Made by a program: the position numbers and the translations under genes. Below, one piece after another: positions 8,833 to 16,297 of a stretch of DNA of 64,000 bases. Where the stretch lies: NCBI GenBank assembly GCA_902794005.1, contig CADBFO010000001.1:1-64000 (forward strand), given 5' to 3'. Below the pieces are notes generated by a model. That model made no database searches, had not been told where the DNA came from, and saw only the letters and a list, made by a program, of their open reading frames with translations. This DNA is from an uncultured Bacteroidia bacterium. Lineage in GTDB: Bacteria; Bacteroidota; Bacteroidia; Bacteroidales; UBA932. Numbering within the stretch: position 1 is the stretch's first letter; the number at the start of each line of letters is the position of its first letter.

Positions 8833-9210
8833 ATGATAAAAACCGGTATCAGGAATCATTTGGAATCCTTCACCACGAAGGAGCATTGTGCGGACAGCCT
8901 TGGAACGGGCAATGTCCCGGTCTTTGCCACCATCATGATGGTCGGCCTCATGGAAAAAACTTGCCTGGAGAGCGTCCTTCCCTACCTGGAGCCGGGTCAG
9001 GACACCGTGGGGACGCACGTGAACGTCTCCCACGCAAAGGCCACCCCCGCCGGAATGAAAGTCTGGTGCGACAGCGAACTTGTCGAGATAGACCGCCGAC
9101 GGCTCGTCTTCCGCGTTTCCGCCTTTGATGAGCGGGGCCTCATCGGCGAAGGCACCCACGAGCGCTTCATCATTGACAAGAAACGCTTTGTGGAAAAAAC
9201 TTACTTGTAA
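8833..9210 (+). CDS. Hotdog-fold thioesterase, fluoroacetyl-CoA thioesterase (FlK)-like
   Basis: 125 residues, the usual length. Thr33, Glu41 and His67 have exactly the spacing of the FlK catalytic residues Thr42, Glu50 and His76, and GTHVNVSHAKATPAG is the conserved core strand. The family hydrolyses acyl-CoA thioesters; the substrate here is unknown, and most such bacterial proteins are probably housekeeping CoA-ester clean-up enzymes. The next gene starts 6 bp downstream, so the two are co-transcribed. Confidence 0.82.
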   Translation: MIKTGIRNHLESFTTKEHCADSLGTGNVPVFATIMMVGLMEKTCLESVLPYLEPGQDTVGTHVNVSHAKATPAGMKVWCDSELVEIDRRRLVFRVSAFDERGLIGEGTHERFIIDKKRFVEKTYL

Positions 9211-9216
9211 CAGGCC

Positions 9217-9870
9217 ATGGCAACAAGACCTTTCGGCACTTGCTTTTTCGAGCAGTATGCACAAATTTCACTCACCGCCCTTCTTGGCAGCGAGTTCTCC
9301 ACCCTTGTGAATCGCGACCGTCCGGATCTGCAGACCCCGGACGGATGCACCTTCGGGATCGAAGTCACGCGCGCCATGGAGGAGAGCAAGCGGGCGGAAG
9401 AAGAGCTCCTGAAGGACATCTCCGGCATCACCCCGGCCCCCGGGGATGATGAAATCGGCCAGATTCTCGAATATGGATACGCTTACGGCCTCAAAAAAGG
9501 AAAATATATCGGTGTCAGGGAACTCTCATACTGGGCCATGGCCCTCCCCCTCAAGCGCATCCTGGAGAGCAAAGTGTCCAAGGTGGGAAACGGCTTCTAC
9601 GGGCACTTCGAGAAAATGGGGCTCTTCGTCTTTTCCAGGGAAAACCTGAAAGAGGCGGAGGCCGTCAATGCCATGAATTATACCCTTCAGCTACAGGAGA
9701 ATCAGGACATCCGCTACAACCGGCTCTACCTGGCCGATGTGAACGATCTCTTTGTCTGCAACCTGGACGATGGCCTCAGGCAAAGTTCCCGCCTGTCACG
9801 CCACCCCATCACCCAGGGTCAGCGACAGGAATTCTACCTGGAAGCCGTCCGGAAACAACTTGGACATTGA
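9217..9870 (+). CDS. Conserved-looking protein of unknown function, possible PD-(D/E)XK-like fold
   Basis: 217 residues, soluble, no signal peptide. The N-terminal block RPDLQTPDGCTFGIEVTRA has an acidic residue (Asp37) on a strand before a GIEVT strand (Glu49), the shape of PD-(D/E)XK nuclease cores, but the expected Lys is Thr51, so catalysis is doubtful. The rest is alpha/beta and unassigned. It sits 6 bp behind the thioesterase gene; the pairing gives no obvious common role. It ends just before the 107-bp palindrome. Confidence 0.65.
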   Translation: MATRPFGTCFFEQYAQISLTALLGSEFSTLVNRDRPDLQTPDGCTFGIEVTRAMEESKRAEEELLKDISGITPAPGDDEIGQILEYGYAYGLKKGKYIGVRELSYWAMALPLKRILESKVSKVGNGFYGHFEKMGLFVFSRENLKEAEAVNAMNYTLQLQENQDIRYNRLYLADVNDLFVCNLDDGLRQSSRLSRHPITQGQRQEFYLEAVRKQLGH

Positions 9871-9878
9871 CAACACCG

Positions 9879-9985
9879 GGTGGCCAATAAATACCTTATT
9901 ATCAGCCAATTACATATAATCCTCTGCGCAAAAAGCGCAGAGGATTATTAGCAAATTGCTGATTTTCAGATTGTTACTGGCCACC
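9879..9985. repeat. 107-bp imperfect palindrome (MITE-like or transcription-stop element)
   Basis: Two arms of 51 bp flank a loop of five A. The arms match at 39 of 51 positions without gaps: the outer 8 bp (GGTGGCCA/TGGCCACC) and the inner 11 bp are perfect, with scattered mismatches between them. It lies between convergent genes (9217-9870 plus, 10058-11266 minus). Equal arm length with perfect ends fits a small non-autonomous mobile element; its position also fits a bidirectional terminator. No clear target-site duplication was seen. Confidence 0.65.
9917..9947. terminator. Strong central hairpin of the palindrome, likely bidirectional terminator
   Basis: A perfect 13-bp stem (TAATCCTCTGCGC and its complement) around an AAAAA loop between two convergent genes. 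It lacks a long T-run on either side, so termination efficiency is uncertain. Confidence 0.45.
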
Positions 9986-10057
9986 ACATGGCGTAGTAAC
10001 AGGCCGAAAAGTGAGCGGAGGGTCTGCGGAATGAACCGTAGCTTGAAAAGGTGCCGG

Positions 10058-11266
10058 CTACAGTTTCACTTCGACAAGGGCCGGGAAAATGTAAGAAAGG
10101 TCTCCGCGGACATTCAGGGTAGAAAGCATATTCTGGGGTGTGCGCGGGAGGACCCCTTCGAAGAGGACCTTTTCACCGAAGACAATCTTCACGGGCTTGT
10201 TCAGGTTGACCAGCGTGTCATTCAGATAGACGGTAACCTTGGAATAGTCGCTCTTTTCGATGGTGACCGTGTTGTCCTTGACACTGGCAACCAGCATCTT
10301 GCCCTTCTGGGCTTCCGGCTTGGAAATGCCCAGCCAGTAGAAGTTCTCCTTCATGGCGTCACCCTGCACCCAGACCACCTTGTCGGGATAAGGATTGCGG
10401 GTGAACTTCTGCATCCACGGAACGGCCGCTGCGTCTTCCAAGTCCATCCAGTGCGGCTTTCCGGCCACGATGTGACCGTCATGGATATAACCTTCCGGAT
10501 CGCCCTCCTGCAGGGCGTCCATTTCGGCAATGCGGGCAGCACATTCCTTGTTCCGGTTATAGTCCGCATCCAAAGCGCCGCACCAGATGGCAAAAGGCGT
10601 GTTGCGAAGGCTCTCGAGCCGCACATCGCCGGGATGCCCGGCCATCATGGAAGCGGCGGCCCAATGGTCGGCCATACGGGGGGCCAGGCGCCAGACACCG
10701 TCCCCGCCGGCCGAATAGCCCATGATGTACACCTTGTCGGGATTCACATCCAGTGCCGACACGGCATAACGGATGATGGCATCGTAAAAAGCGTCGGCTT
10801 CGTTCACAAAATGCAAGTCCCAGGTGTCCTGAATCGCCCGCGGGCAAAGATAGACTGCGTCGCTGGGCTGATATAGCTTTTTCTGATTCTCCCACTGCTG
10901 GTTGTTGGTGGCCGCCGGAGCGCCGCCACCACCGTGCAGGGAAATGAACAGGGAACGTCCGCCTGCGGGAATTTTTCCGTAAGTGGTCCACCAGACAGGC
11001 ATTATCTTATTGCCGATAATGATTTTTCCGGCTTTGAAAGACGCTTCATAAGCAGATTTCACGGCGTCTTTCCATGCCTGCTGAAGAACGGCCATATAGG
11101 TTTTGACTTCCTCTGCAGTGAGGGTTTCCTTCGTAGCCAACGGCGACCCTGACGGAGCCTTGATACTGACTTCGGTAATGGGGGCCGGATCTTTTTCCGG
11201 CTGGGCCGACGAACGGCAGGACAGGGTCATCAAAACGATGATAATGGGAATAAAATAGTTTCTCAT
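10058..11266 (-). CDS. Alpha/beta-hydrolase (esterase/dienelactone hydrolase-like) lipoprotein
   Basis: 402 residues. Lipobox LMTLSC with the lipidated Cys17, so the protein is membrane-anchored in the cell envelope. The hydrolase core shows SLHGGGG (oxyanion region, about 109-115) and the nucleophile elbow GYSAGG with Ser185; an acidic residue after a GALDAD-like strand and a later His would complete the triad. A C-terminal domain (about 310-402) looks like a small beta sandwich. The substrate is probably an ester or carbohydrate ester. It starts 11 bp after the lpxB stop, so it is the last gene of a surE-lpxB-esterase operon. Confidence 0.82.
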   Translation of the reverse strand: MRNYFIPIIIVLMTLSCRSSAQPEKDPAPITEVSIKAPSGSPLATKETLTAEEVKTYMAVLQQAWKDAVKSAYEASFKAGKIIIGNKIMPVWWTTYGKIPAGGRSLFISLHGGGGAPAATNNQQWENQKKLYQPSDAVYLCPRAIQDTWDLHFVNEADAFYDAIIRYAVSALDVNPDKVYIMGYSAGGDGVWRLAPRMADHWAAASMMAGHPGDVRLESLRNTPFAIWCGALDADYNRNKECAARIAEMDALQEGDPEGYIHDGHIVAGKPHWMDLEDAAAVPWMQKFTRNPYPDKVVWVQGDAMKENFYWLGISKPEAQKGKMLVASVKDNTVTIEKSDYSKVTVYLNDTLVNLNKPVKIVFGEKVLFEGVLPRTPQNMLSTLNVRGDLSYIFPALVEVKL

Positions 11267-11277
11267 TGAAATATAGA

Positions 11278-12432
11278 TTAGTGATTCAGATTTTCAATCA
11301 TGGCACGGGCCACGGCATTGGAAGCCCCGGAACCTCCCAGGAGGCTGCGAATCTCGTCATAATCGGCCCGCATTTTTTGCCGATAGGACTCATCCTCCCA
11401 GAGGCGGACCATCTCTGCCTCCAGATTTTCCACGGTGAAGTTCTCCTGCAGAAATTCCCTGAAAGCCAACCGATTGATAATAAGATTGGCCAGGGAGACA
11501 TACTGCACCTTGATCAGGCGGCGCATGATAAAGGCGCTGGCCGCAGCCACTTTGTAGCCCACCACCTGGGGTGTGCCGATAAGCGCCGCCTCCAGCGAAG
11601 CCGTGCCGGAATTGATGACGGCGGCGCGGGCATGGCGAAGGGCGGCATACGTTTCGCCGAAAACGACATGGACATAGGCACGCTCGCCCAGATAGCGGGC
11701 GTAATCCGCCATCGTCCGGGAAGGACCGGCCGCCACCACGAAGTGACAGTCCGGATAGCGTTCATGCCAACGGTCGGCAAATTCCATGAATGTGGGCATC
11801 ATCTGGCCGATTTCCATATTCCGGGACCCGGCCAGGAGAGCGATATAAGGAGCCTCGGGAAGGCCGGAACGGCGCAAAAAATCGGCCTTGGACTCCGTCA
11901 GGGCGGGGCTGCCGTCAATGGCGTCCACCAGCGGATTTCCCACATAGGTAAACGGTACCCCCTTGGACTCAAAGTACGGAATCTCGAAAGGGAAAACGAT
12001 ATAAAGACGGTCCACGAAGGCCTTTAGCTTGCGGATGCGCCCCTCCCGGGAAGCCCACACCTTGGGAGCGATGTAATAGAATACCCTGAACCCGGCGCCG
12101 TGAGCGAATTCGGCAATCTTGAAATTGAATCCAGGATAGTCTATGAGGATGACCACATCCGGCTTCCAGGCAGTGATATCCTCCTTGCAGAAACGGACTT
12201 TCTTCAACAGTGAGAAACCCTTCAGGAGCACTTCCAGATAGCCCATGACGGCCCCGTCCCGGTAATCCTTCACCAGACCCTCCCCTTCTTGATGCGCCCG
12301 GAAAACGGCATTCATCAGATCTCCGCCCCAGAAGCGGATATCGGCCCCGGGATCCTGCGCATACAGGCCCTTCATCAGATTGCTTCCGTGCAGGTCTCCG
12401 GAAGCCTCGCCGGCAATGATGTAGTATTTCAT
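11278..12432 (-). CDS. lpxB: Lipid-A-disaccharide synthase
   Basis: 384 residues, normal length. The N-terminus MKYYIIAGEASGDLHGSNLM is the LpxB hallmark; VILIDYPGFNFKIA and IAPKVWASREGRI are further family blocks, and the second Rossmann half contains LLAGSRNMEI (the GSR nucleotide-binding region). The enzyme joins UDP-2,3-diacylglucosamine and lipid X to form the lipid A disaccharide at the inner membrane. Its ATG overlaps the end of surE by 4 bp, so translation is coupled. Confidence 0.95.
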   Translation of the reverse strand: MKYYIIAGEASGDLHGSNLMKGLYAQDPGADIRFWGGDLMNAVFRAHQEGEGLVKDYRDGAVMGYLEVLLKGFSLLKKVRFCKEDITAWKPDVVILIDYPGFNFKIAEFAHGAGFRVFYYIAPKVWASREGRIRKLKAFVDRLYIVFPFEIPYFESKGVPFTYVGNPLVDAIDGSPALTESKADFLRRSGLPEAPYIALLAGSRNMEIGQMMPTFMEFADRWHERYPDCHFVVAAGPSRTMADYARYLGERAYVHVVFGETYAALRHARAAVINSGTASLEAALIGTPQVVGYKVAAASAFIMRRLIKVQYVSLANLIINRLAFREFLQENFTVENLEAEMVRLWEDESYRQKMRADYDEIRSLLGGSGASNAVARAMIENLNH

Positions 12433-13253
12433 AGGCTTTGCAGGCGTTTGAGTTCTCGGTAATCGGTGAGGTCTGCATTGAAAGGGACGATGGTAATCCA
12501 GCCCTGTTCCACCAGCAGATGGTCTGCGGCACAGGCATCATCGTCGTCGCTCACGAAATCACCCTTCATGAAAAAAGCCTGCTCCCCTTCCTCCAGCTTC
12601 ACGCGATGCTGCTGCCAAAGGAACTGATTGGTAAGGCCCAGCTGTTCCAGGCGCGTTTCGTCCCAGGTTTCGAATTCCCGGATCCAATGGCCCGCACCCT
12701 GGCGGGTAAAGCGCACTCCCTTGATTTTTTCCAAGGGAAGAGGCGGGAAATTGATGTTGTAATAGATGCCCTTGCGGTCTGGCCAATGGTCCAGCAAGTG
12801 TCGGACAATGGCCGGCAGCAGGGCCTCCACGGCCGACAGGTCCACTCCGAAATCGTGACTGCAGATGGAAACGCCGATGGCTTTGATTCCATTGATGGCA
12901 GCCTCTTCCACACAGCCCAGCGTCGCGCTGTAATTGGCCCCGCTCGAGCAGTTGCTACCATGATTGATGCCGGAGACCACCAAGTCCGGGTTGCGGGCTT
13001 CGTATTTGTACTGCAGGCCAAACTTGATACAGGATGCGGGCGTGGCATCCAGATAGCACCACGCTCCCGGCCCCTCTTCCGGCAAATCTTTATAAGCCAA
13101 CTGCTTGACGCCCAAAGATACAGCCAGGGAAACCGCGCTCTGATGAAACTTGGGAGCCACCACGGTCACTTCCCCGAACTGCGCCATCACCCGTGCCAGG
13201 GCATGAATGCCCGGGGCTTTATAACCGTCGTCATTGGACAGAAGAATTCTCAT
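12429..13253 (-). CDS. surE: 5'/3'-nucleotidase SurE
   Basis: 274 residues from the Met at 13253 (MRILLSNDDGY). The start is chosen because the SurE signature begins there and a -7 box lies just upstream. Asp8 and Asp9 bind the metal; SGINHGSNCSSGANYSATLGC is the second conserved block. SurE dephosphorylates nucleoside 5'- and 3'-monophosphates in the cytosol. It heads the operon with lpxB (4-bp overlap) and the esterase lipoprotein. Confidence 0.94.
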   Translation of the reverse strand: MRILLSNDDGYKAPGIHALARVMAQFGEVTVVAPKFHQSAVSLAVSLGVKQLAYKDLPEEGPGAWCYLDATPASCIKFGLQYKYEARNPDLVVSGINHGSNCSSGANYSATLGCVEEAAINGIKAIGVSICSHDFGVDLSAVEALLPAIVRHLLDHWPDRKGIYYNINFPPLPLEKIKGVRFTRQGAGHWIREFETWDETRLEQLGLTNQFLWQQHRVKLEEGEQAFFMKGDFVSDDDDACAADHLLVEQGWITIVPFNADLTDYRELKRLQSL

Positions 13254-13257
13254 ACTA

Positions 13258-13286
13258 CAAAGATAAAAAAAAGGGGGCGAACTCAA
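13258..13286 (-). promoter_or_regulatory. surE promoter overlapping the gapA terminator
   Basis: On the minus strand a TATCTTTG -7 box lies at 13258-13265, only 4 nt before the surE ATG. A TTG -33 core is at 13284-13286 (18-nt spacer), inside the loop of the gapA terminator. Confidence 0.55.
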
Positions 13287-13303
13287 AAACAAGTTCCCCC
13301 CTT
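13264..13303 (-). terminator. gapA rho-independent terminator
   Basis: On the minus strand AAGGGGG and AACT pair with AGTT and CCCCCTT around a T-rich loop, followed by a run of eight T. It lies 25 bp after the gapA stop. Confidence 0.75.
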
Positions 13304-13327
13304 GAAAGCAAAAATCTTGAAAGAAGA

Positions 13328-14395
13328 TTATTTCAGTTCTGCCAGATACTTGATGGTGCGGACCATCTGAGAAGTGTAGGAGTTCTCGTTGTCATACCAG
13401 GAAACGACCTGAACCTGATAAGTTTCCTCGTCAATCTTGGACACCATGGTCTGGGTGGCGTCGAACAGGGAACCGAACTTCATGCCGATGACATCGGAGC
13501 TCACGATCTGGTCCTCGGTGTAGCCGAAGGACTCGTTGGAAGCGGCCTTCATGGCGGCGTTGATGCCTTCCACGGTAACATCCTTGCCCTTTACCACAGC
13601 AACCAGGATGGTGGTGGAACCGGTGGGAGTGGGAACACGCTGGGCACTGCCGATCAACTTGCCGTTGAGTTCGGGAATGACAAGGCCGATAGCCTTGGCG
13701 GCGCCGGTGGAGTTGGGAACGATGTTGCAGGCGCCTGCACGGCTGCGGCGGAGGTCTCCCTTACGCTGAGGGCCGTCCAGAATCATCTGGTCTCCGGTGT
13801 AGGCGTGAATGGTGCTCATGATACCGCTGCAGATGGGAGCATACTTGTTAAGGGCGTCGGCCATGGGAGCAAGGCAGTTGGTGGTGCAGGAAGCGGCACT
13901 GATAACGGTATCGGCAGGAGTAAGGGTCTTGTGGTTGGTGTTGAAAACAACGGTGGGAAGGTCGTTGCCTGCAGGAGCGGAAATGACAACCTTCTTGGCG
14001 CCGGCCTCGATATGGGCGGATGCCTTTGCCTTGGAAGTGTAGAAACCGGTGCACTCAAGGACCACGTCAACCTTCAGTTCGCCCCAAGGGAGTTCTGCGG
14101 CGTTGGGTTTTGCATAGATGGTGATTTCCTTGCCGTCCACGATGATGGAACCGGGAGTGACAACGGTCTTGCCGTCTTCTGCGAGGACAGCGTCCTTATA
14201 ATCGACAGTGTGCTTTCCTTCTCCGAATTTGCCGGCAAAGCCACCCTGGGCCGTGTCGTATTTGAGAAGGTGAGCGAGCATTTTGGGACTTGTAAGGTCA
14301 TTGATGGCGACTACTTCATAACCATCAGCTTCGAACATCTGACGGAATGCCAGACGGCCGATACGGCCAAAACCGTTGATTGCAATTCTATTCAT
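13328..14395 (-). CDS. gapA: Glyceraldehyde-3-phosphate dehydrogenase, type I
   Basis: 355 residues. INGFGRIGR (residues 7-15) is the NAD-binding loop, and Asp33 after the second strand favours NAD over NADP. The catalytic block ASCTTN has Cys170. The later blocks HAYTGDQ and [10 protein letters not shown] are also present. The enzyme converts glyceraldehyde-3-phosphate to 1,3-bisphosphoglycerate in glycolysis. It is a single-gene unit with its own promoter and a strong terminator, as expected for a highly expressed gene. Confidence 0.97.
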   Translation of the reverse strand: MNRIAINGFGRIGRLAFRQMFEADGYEVVAINDLTSPKMLAHLLKYDTAQGGFAGKFGEGKHTVDYKDAVLAEDGKTVVTPGSIIVDGKEITIYAKPNAAELPWGELKVDVVLECTGFYTSKAKASAHIEAGAKKVVISAPAGNDLPTVVFNTNHKTLTPADTVISAASCTTNCLAPMADALNKYAPICSGIMSTIHAYTGDQMILDGPQRKGDLRRSRAGACNIVPNSTGAAKAIGLVIPELNGKLIGSAQRVPTPTGSTTILVAVVKGKDVTVEGINAAMKAASNESFGYTEDQIVSSDVIGMKFGSLFDATQTMVSKIDEETYQVQVVSWYDNENSYTSQMVRTIKYLAELK

Positions 14396-14447
14396 ATTGA
14401 ACTATACTAAATGATGATAAATAACTAACTACCTTTTTAATGCGGCG

Positions 14448-14455
14448 CAAAGTTA
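14448..14455 (-). promoter_or_regulatory. -7 box (TAACTTTG) of gapA
   Basis: Exact TAnnTTTG element on the minus strand, 52 nt before the gapA ATG, in an AT-rich spacer. Unlike several neighbours, gapA therefore has a leader of about 45 nt. Confidence 0.6.
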
Positions 14456-14506
14456 CAAAAAAAATCCGATAATATCATAGATATTAACGGAAATTATTAA
14501 AATTTT

Positions 14507-15109
14507 TTAATGTGCCTGTTCCCCTGTTTCTCCAAAGAGACTCCGTTCCACAAAATCGCAGAGGATGTGACCTGTCAGCGTATGGCATTCCTGGATGCGC
14601 GGCGTATCCGCAGACGGAATGTGGATGACGTGGTCATAGGCATCCATCTTGCAGGGAGCCGCCCCCACGAGGGCCACGCTCACCATGCCCTTTTCCCGAC
14701 AGGCCTCCAGCGCCCGGACCAGATTTTCGGAATTGCCCGAGGTGGACAGGCCGATAAAAACGTCTCCCGGACCGCCGCATGCGATGATCTGACGGTAGAA
14801 CACTTCTCCGTAGCCGTAATCGTTGCCGATGGCCGTAAGGATGGAGCTGTCCACCGTAAGGGCCATGGCGGGCAGGCCGCTGCGATGGAGGCGGAACTTG
14901 TTCACCAGTTCGGCCGCCATGTGCTGCGCATCCGCCGCAGAGCCGCCGTTTCCGGCCCAGAGCGTTTTTCTTCCCCGGCGATACGTTTCCACCAGGAGGC
15001 CGGCAACGGCCGCCACACTGGCAAGAGCCTTCTCATCGGCCAGAAAGGCTTCCTTCACCCGGGCAGACGCCGCCACCTGCGTTTTTACGAAATCCATTTT
15101 GTTTGTCAT
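14507..15109 (-). CDS. gmhA: Phosphoheptose isomerase (sedoheptulose 7-phosphate isomerase)
   Basis: 200 residues, a single SIS domain. The GmhA pattern NGGSAADAQHMAAELV (about 54-69) and STSGNSENLVRA are clear, and the end has the catalytic region ECHTLTGHILCDFVE. It converts sedoheptulose-7-phosphate to D-glycero-D-manno-heptose-7-phosphate for LPS core heptose. A TATCTTTG -7 box ends 6 nt before the ATG. It is upstream of gapA but separated from it by the gapA promoter. Confidence 0.93.
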   Translation of the reverse strand: MTNKMDFVKTQVAASARVKEAFLADEKALASVAAVAGLLVETYRRGRKTLWAGNGGSAADAQHMAAELVNKFRLHRSGLPAMALTVDSSILTAIGNDYGYGEVFYRQIIACGGPGDVFIGLSTSGNSENLVRALEACREKGMVSVALVGAAPCKMDAYDHVIHIPSADTPRIQECHTLTGHILCDFVERSLFGETGEQAH

Positions 15110-15115
15110 ACCCTA

Positions 15116-15123
15116 CAAAGATA
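15116..15123 (-). promoter_or_regulatory. -7 box (TATCTTTG) abutting gmhA start
   Basis: Exact TAnnTTTG match, 6 nt before the gmhA ATG at 15109. This implies an almost leaderless transcript. Confidence 0.55.
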
Positions 15124-15140
15124 CACAATCCCCGCGACAT

Positions 15141-15171
15141 AAAAAAAGCAGTCCCCGGCAAAAGGGACTGC
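15141..15171 (-). terminator. Rho-independent terminator after the beta-barrel gene
   Basis: On the minus strand GCAGTCCC and GGGACTGC form a perfect 8-bp stem with an 8-nt loop, followed by seven T. It lies just upstream of the gmhA promoter. Confidence 0.8.
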
Positions 15172-15192
15172 GATGTACAATACTGCCTGTGT

Positions 15193-15684
15193 CTAGAAGG
15201 AGTAATAGACCCCCACGATGGGCGAAAGGGTGAAAATACTCGTGAGAGAAGAGTTGATTCCGGCGATGAATCCCCCTCCGTAATATCCGATCCGCATGAA
15301 ATGGCTCACCACGGAGAAATGGTCATTCAGATCGACGGCGAGACCGGGACGAATCCCGATACCCCAACTGGAACCGTCGCCCTGGAAGGCCGTAGAGAAG
15401 TTGAAATGCGCATCGGCGAAAATGCGGGCAGGGCCGAACTCGATGAAATGATAACGGAAATAAGGGTCGATGGTCAAAGCACCGCCGCCTCCGCCGAACA
15501 GCAGACCCAGGGAGGTGCCGACCGCCATTTTCTGGTTAAAGCCATATCCCACCTCCGGAGAGACGCCGAAAAAGGCGCTGCCATTACCGGCTCCTGCAAA
15601 CTGAATACTACCACCCACATAAAGCTGCGCTTTGGCAGTAAATGCCATCAGCGTCAAAGCGAAAACTAAAATAACTTTCTTCAT
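15193..15684 (-). CDS. Small outer-membrane beta-barrel protein
   Basis: 163 residues with a signal peptide (1-19, ending TAKA/QL). The mature part is alternating aromatic and polar strands rich in glycine and ends in phenylalanine (GVYYSF), the C-terminal signal for BAM-mediated barrel assembly. About eight strands fit the length. No specific function can be read. Single-gene unit with its own promoter and terminator. Confidence 0.8.
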   Translation of the reverse strand: MKKVILVFALTLMAFTAKAQLYVGGSIQFAGAGNGSAFFGVSPEVGYGFNQKMAVGTSLGLLFGGGGGALTIDPYFRYHFIEFGPARIFADAHFNFSTAFQGDGSSWGIGIRPGLAVDLNDHFSVVSHFMRIGYYGGGFIAGINSSLTSIFTLSPIVGVYYSF

Positions 15685-15724
15685 ACTTCAAACTAATACT
15701 AACGATAATTTCTGATTCAGGTGG

Positions 15725-15756
15725 CAAAATTATCATTTTCTTGCGGATTATGCAAA
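15725..15756 (-). promoter_or_regulatory. Promoter of the beta-barrel gene
   Basis: The best canonical promoter seen in the window: TTTG (-33, plus-strand 15753-15756), a 20-nt spacer, and TAATTTTG (-7, 15725-15732) on the minus strand. Confidence 0.7.
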
Positions 15757-15784
15757 CCTTGTTTCTCGACAGCGCATTTTTTAC

Positions 15785-15792
15785 TACCTTTG
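15785..15792 (+). promoter_or_regulatory. -7 box (TACCTTTG) of rnhA-pdxA
   Basis: Exact TAnnTTTG match 18 nt before the rnhA ATG at 15811. Confidence 0.55.
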
Positions 15793-15810
15793 CAGAACAA
15801 ATGTAATCTT

Positions 15811-16290
15811 ATGGAGCAAAGACCACCCATCTACCTTTTCACCGACGGAGCGGCCAGCGGCAATCCCGGACCGGGAGGCTACGGCATCGTCCTTCGCTGC
15901 GGCTCCTACGAGAAGGAACTGTCGGGCGGGTTTGCCCGTACCACCAACAACCGGATGGAACTGCTTGCCGTCATCGTCGGCCTGGAACAGATTCGCTGGG
16001 ACAATGCCGAGGTGCATGTCTGGAGCGACTCCTCCTATGTGGTGAAGGCCCTCAACGAAGGCTGGCTGGACAAATGGAAGCGGACGGGCTTCAAGGGGAA
16101 GAAGAACGTGGATCTCTGGCTCCGTTTCGACACCGTTTACCACCGGCATCGCGTGGCATTCCACTGGCTCAAGGGGCATGCCGGACATCCGGAAAACGAG
16201 CGTTGCGACGCCCTGGCCGTCGCGGCCTACCACCGGGACGGGCTCCCCGAGGATACCGGTTTCATCCAAGAAGACACGAATTTACTATAA
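15811..16290 (+). CDS. rnhA: Ribonuclease HI
   Basis: 159 residues from the ATG at 15811; an upstream extension to 15721 crosses the promoter and is rejected. The active-site residues are in place: Asp12 (YLFTDGAASGNPGPGG), Glu50 (NNRMELLAV), Asp73 (WSDSSYVV), His123/126 and Asp133 (GHAGHPENERCD). It removes RNA from RNA-DNA hybrids. pdxA starts 7 bp downstream, so the two are probably co-transcribed. Confidence 0.95.
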   Translation: MEQRPPIYLFTDGAASGNPGPGGYGIVLRCGSYEKELSGGFARTTNNRMELLAVIVGLEQIRWDNAEVHVWSDSSYVVKALNEGWLDKWKRTGFKGKKNVDLWLRFDTVYHRHRVAFHWLKGHAGHPENERCDALAVAAYHRDGLPEDTGFIQEDTNLL

Positions 16291-16297
16291 AACAGAT

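Noticed and set aside
14507..15142. Plus-strand open frame over gmhA
   Set aside because: It is antisense to a clear GmhA with full SIS motifs and shows no protein-like features.
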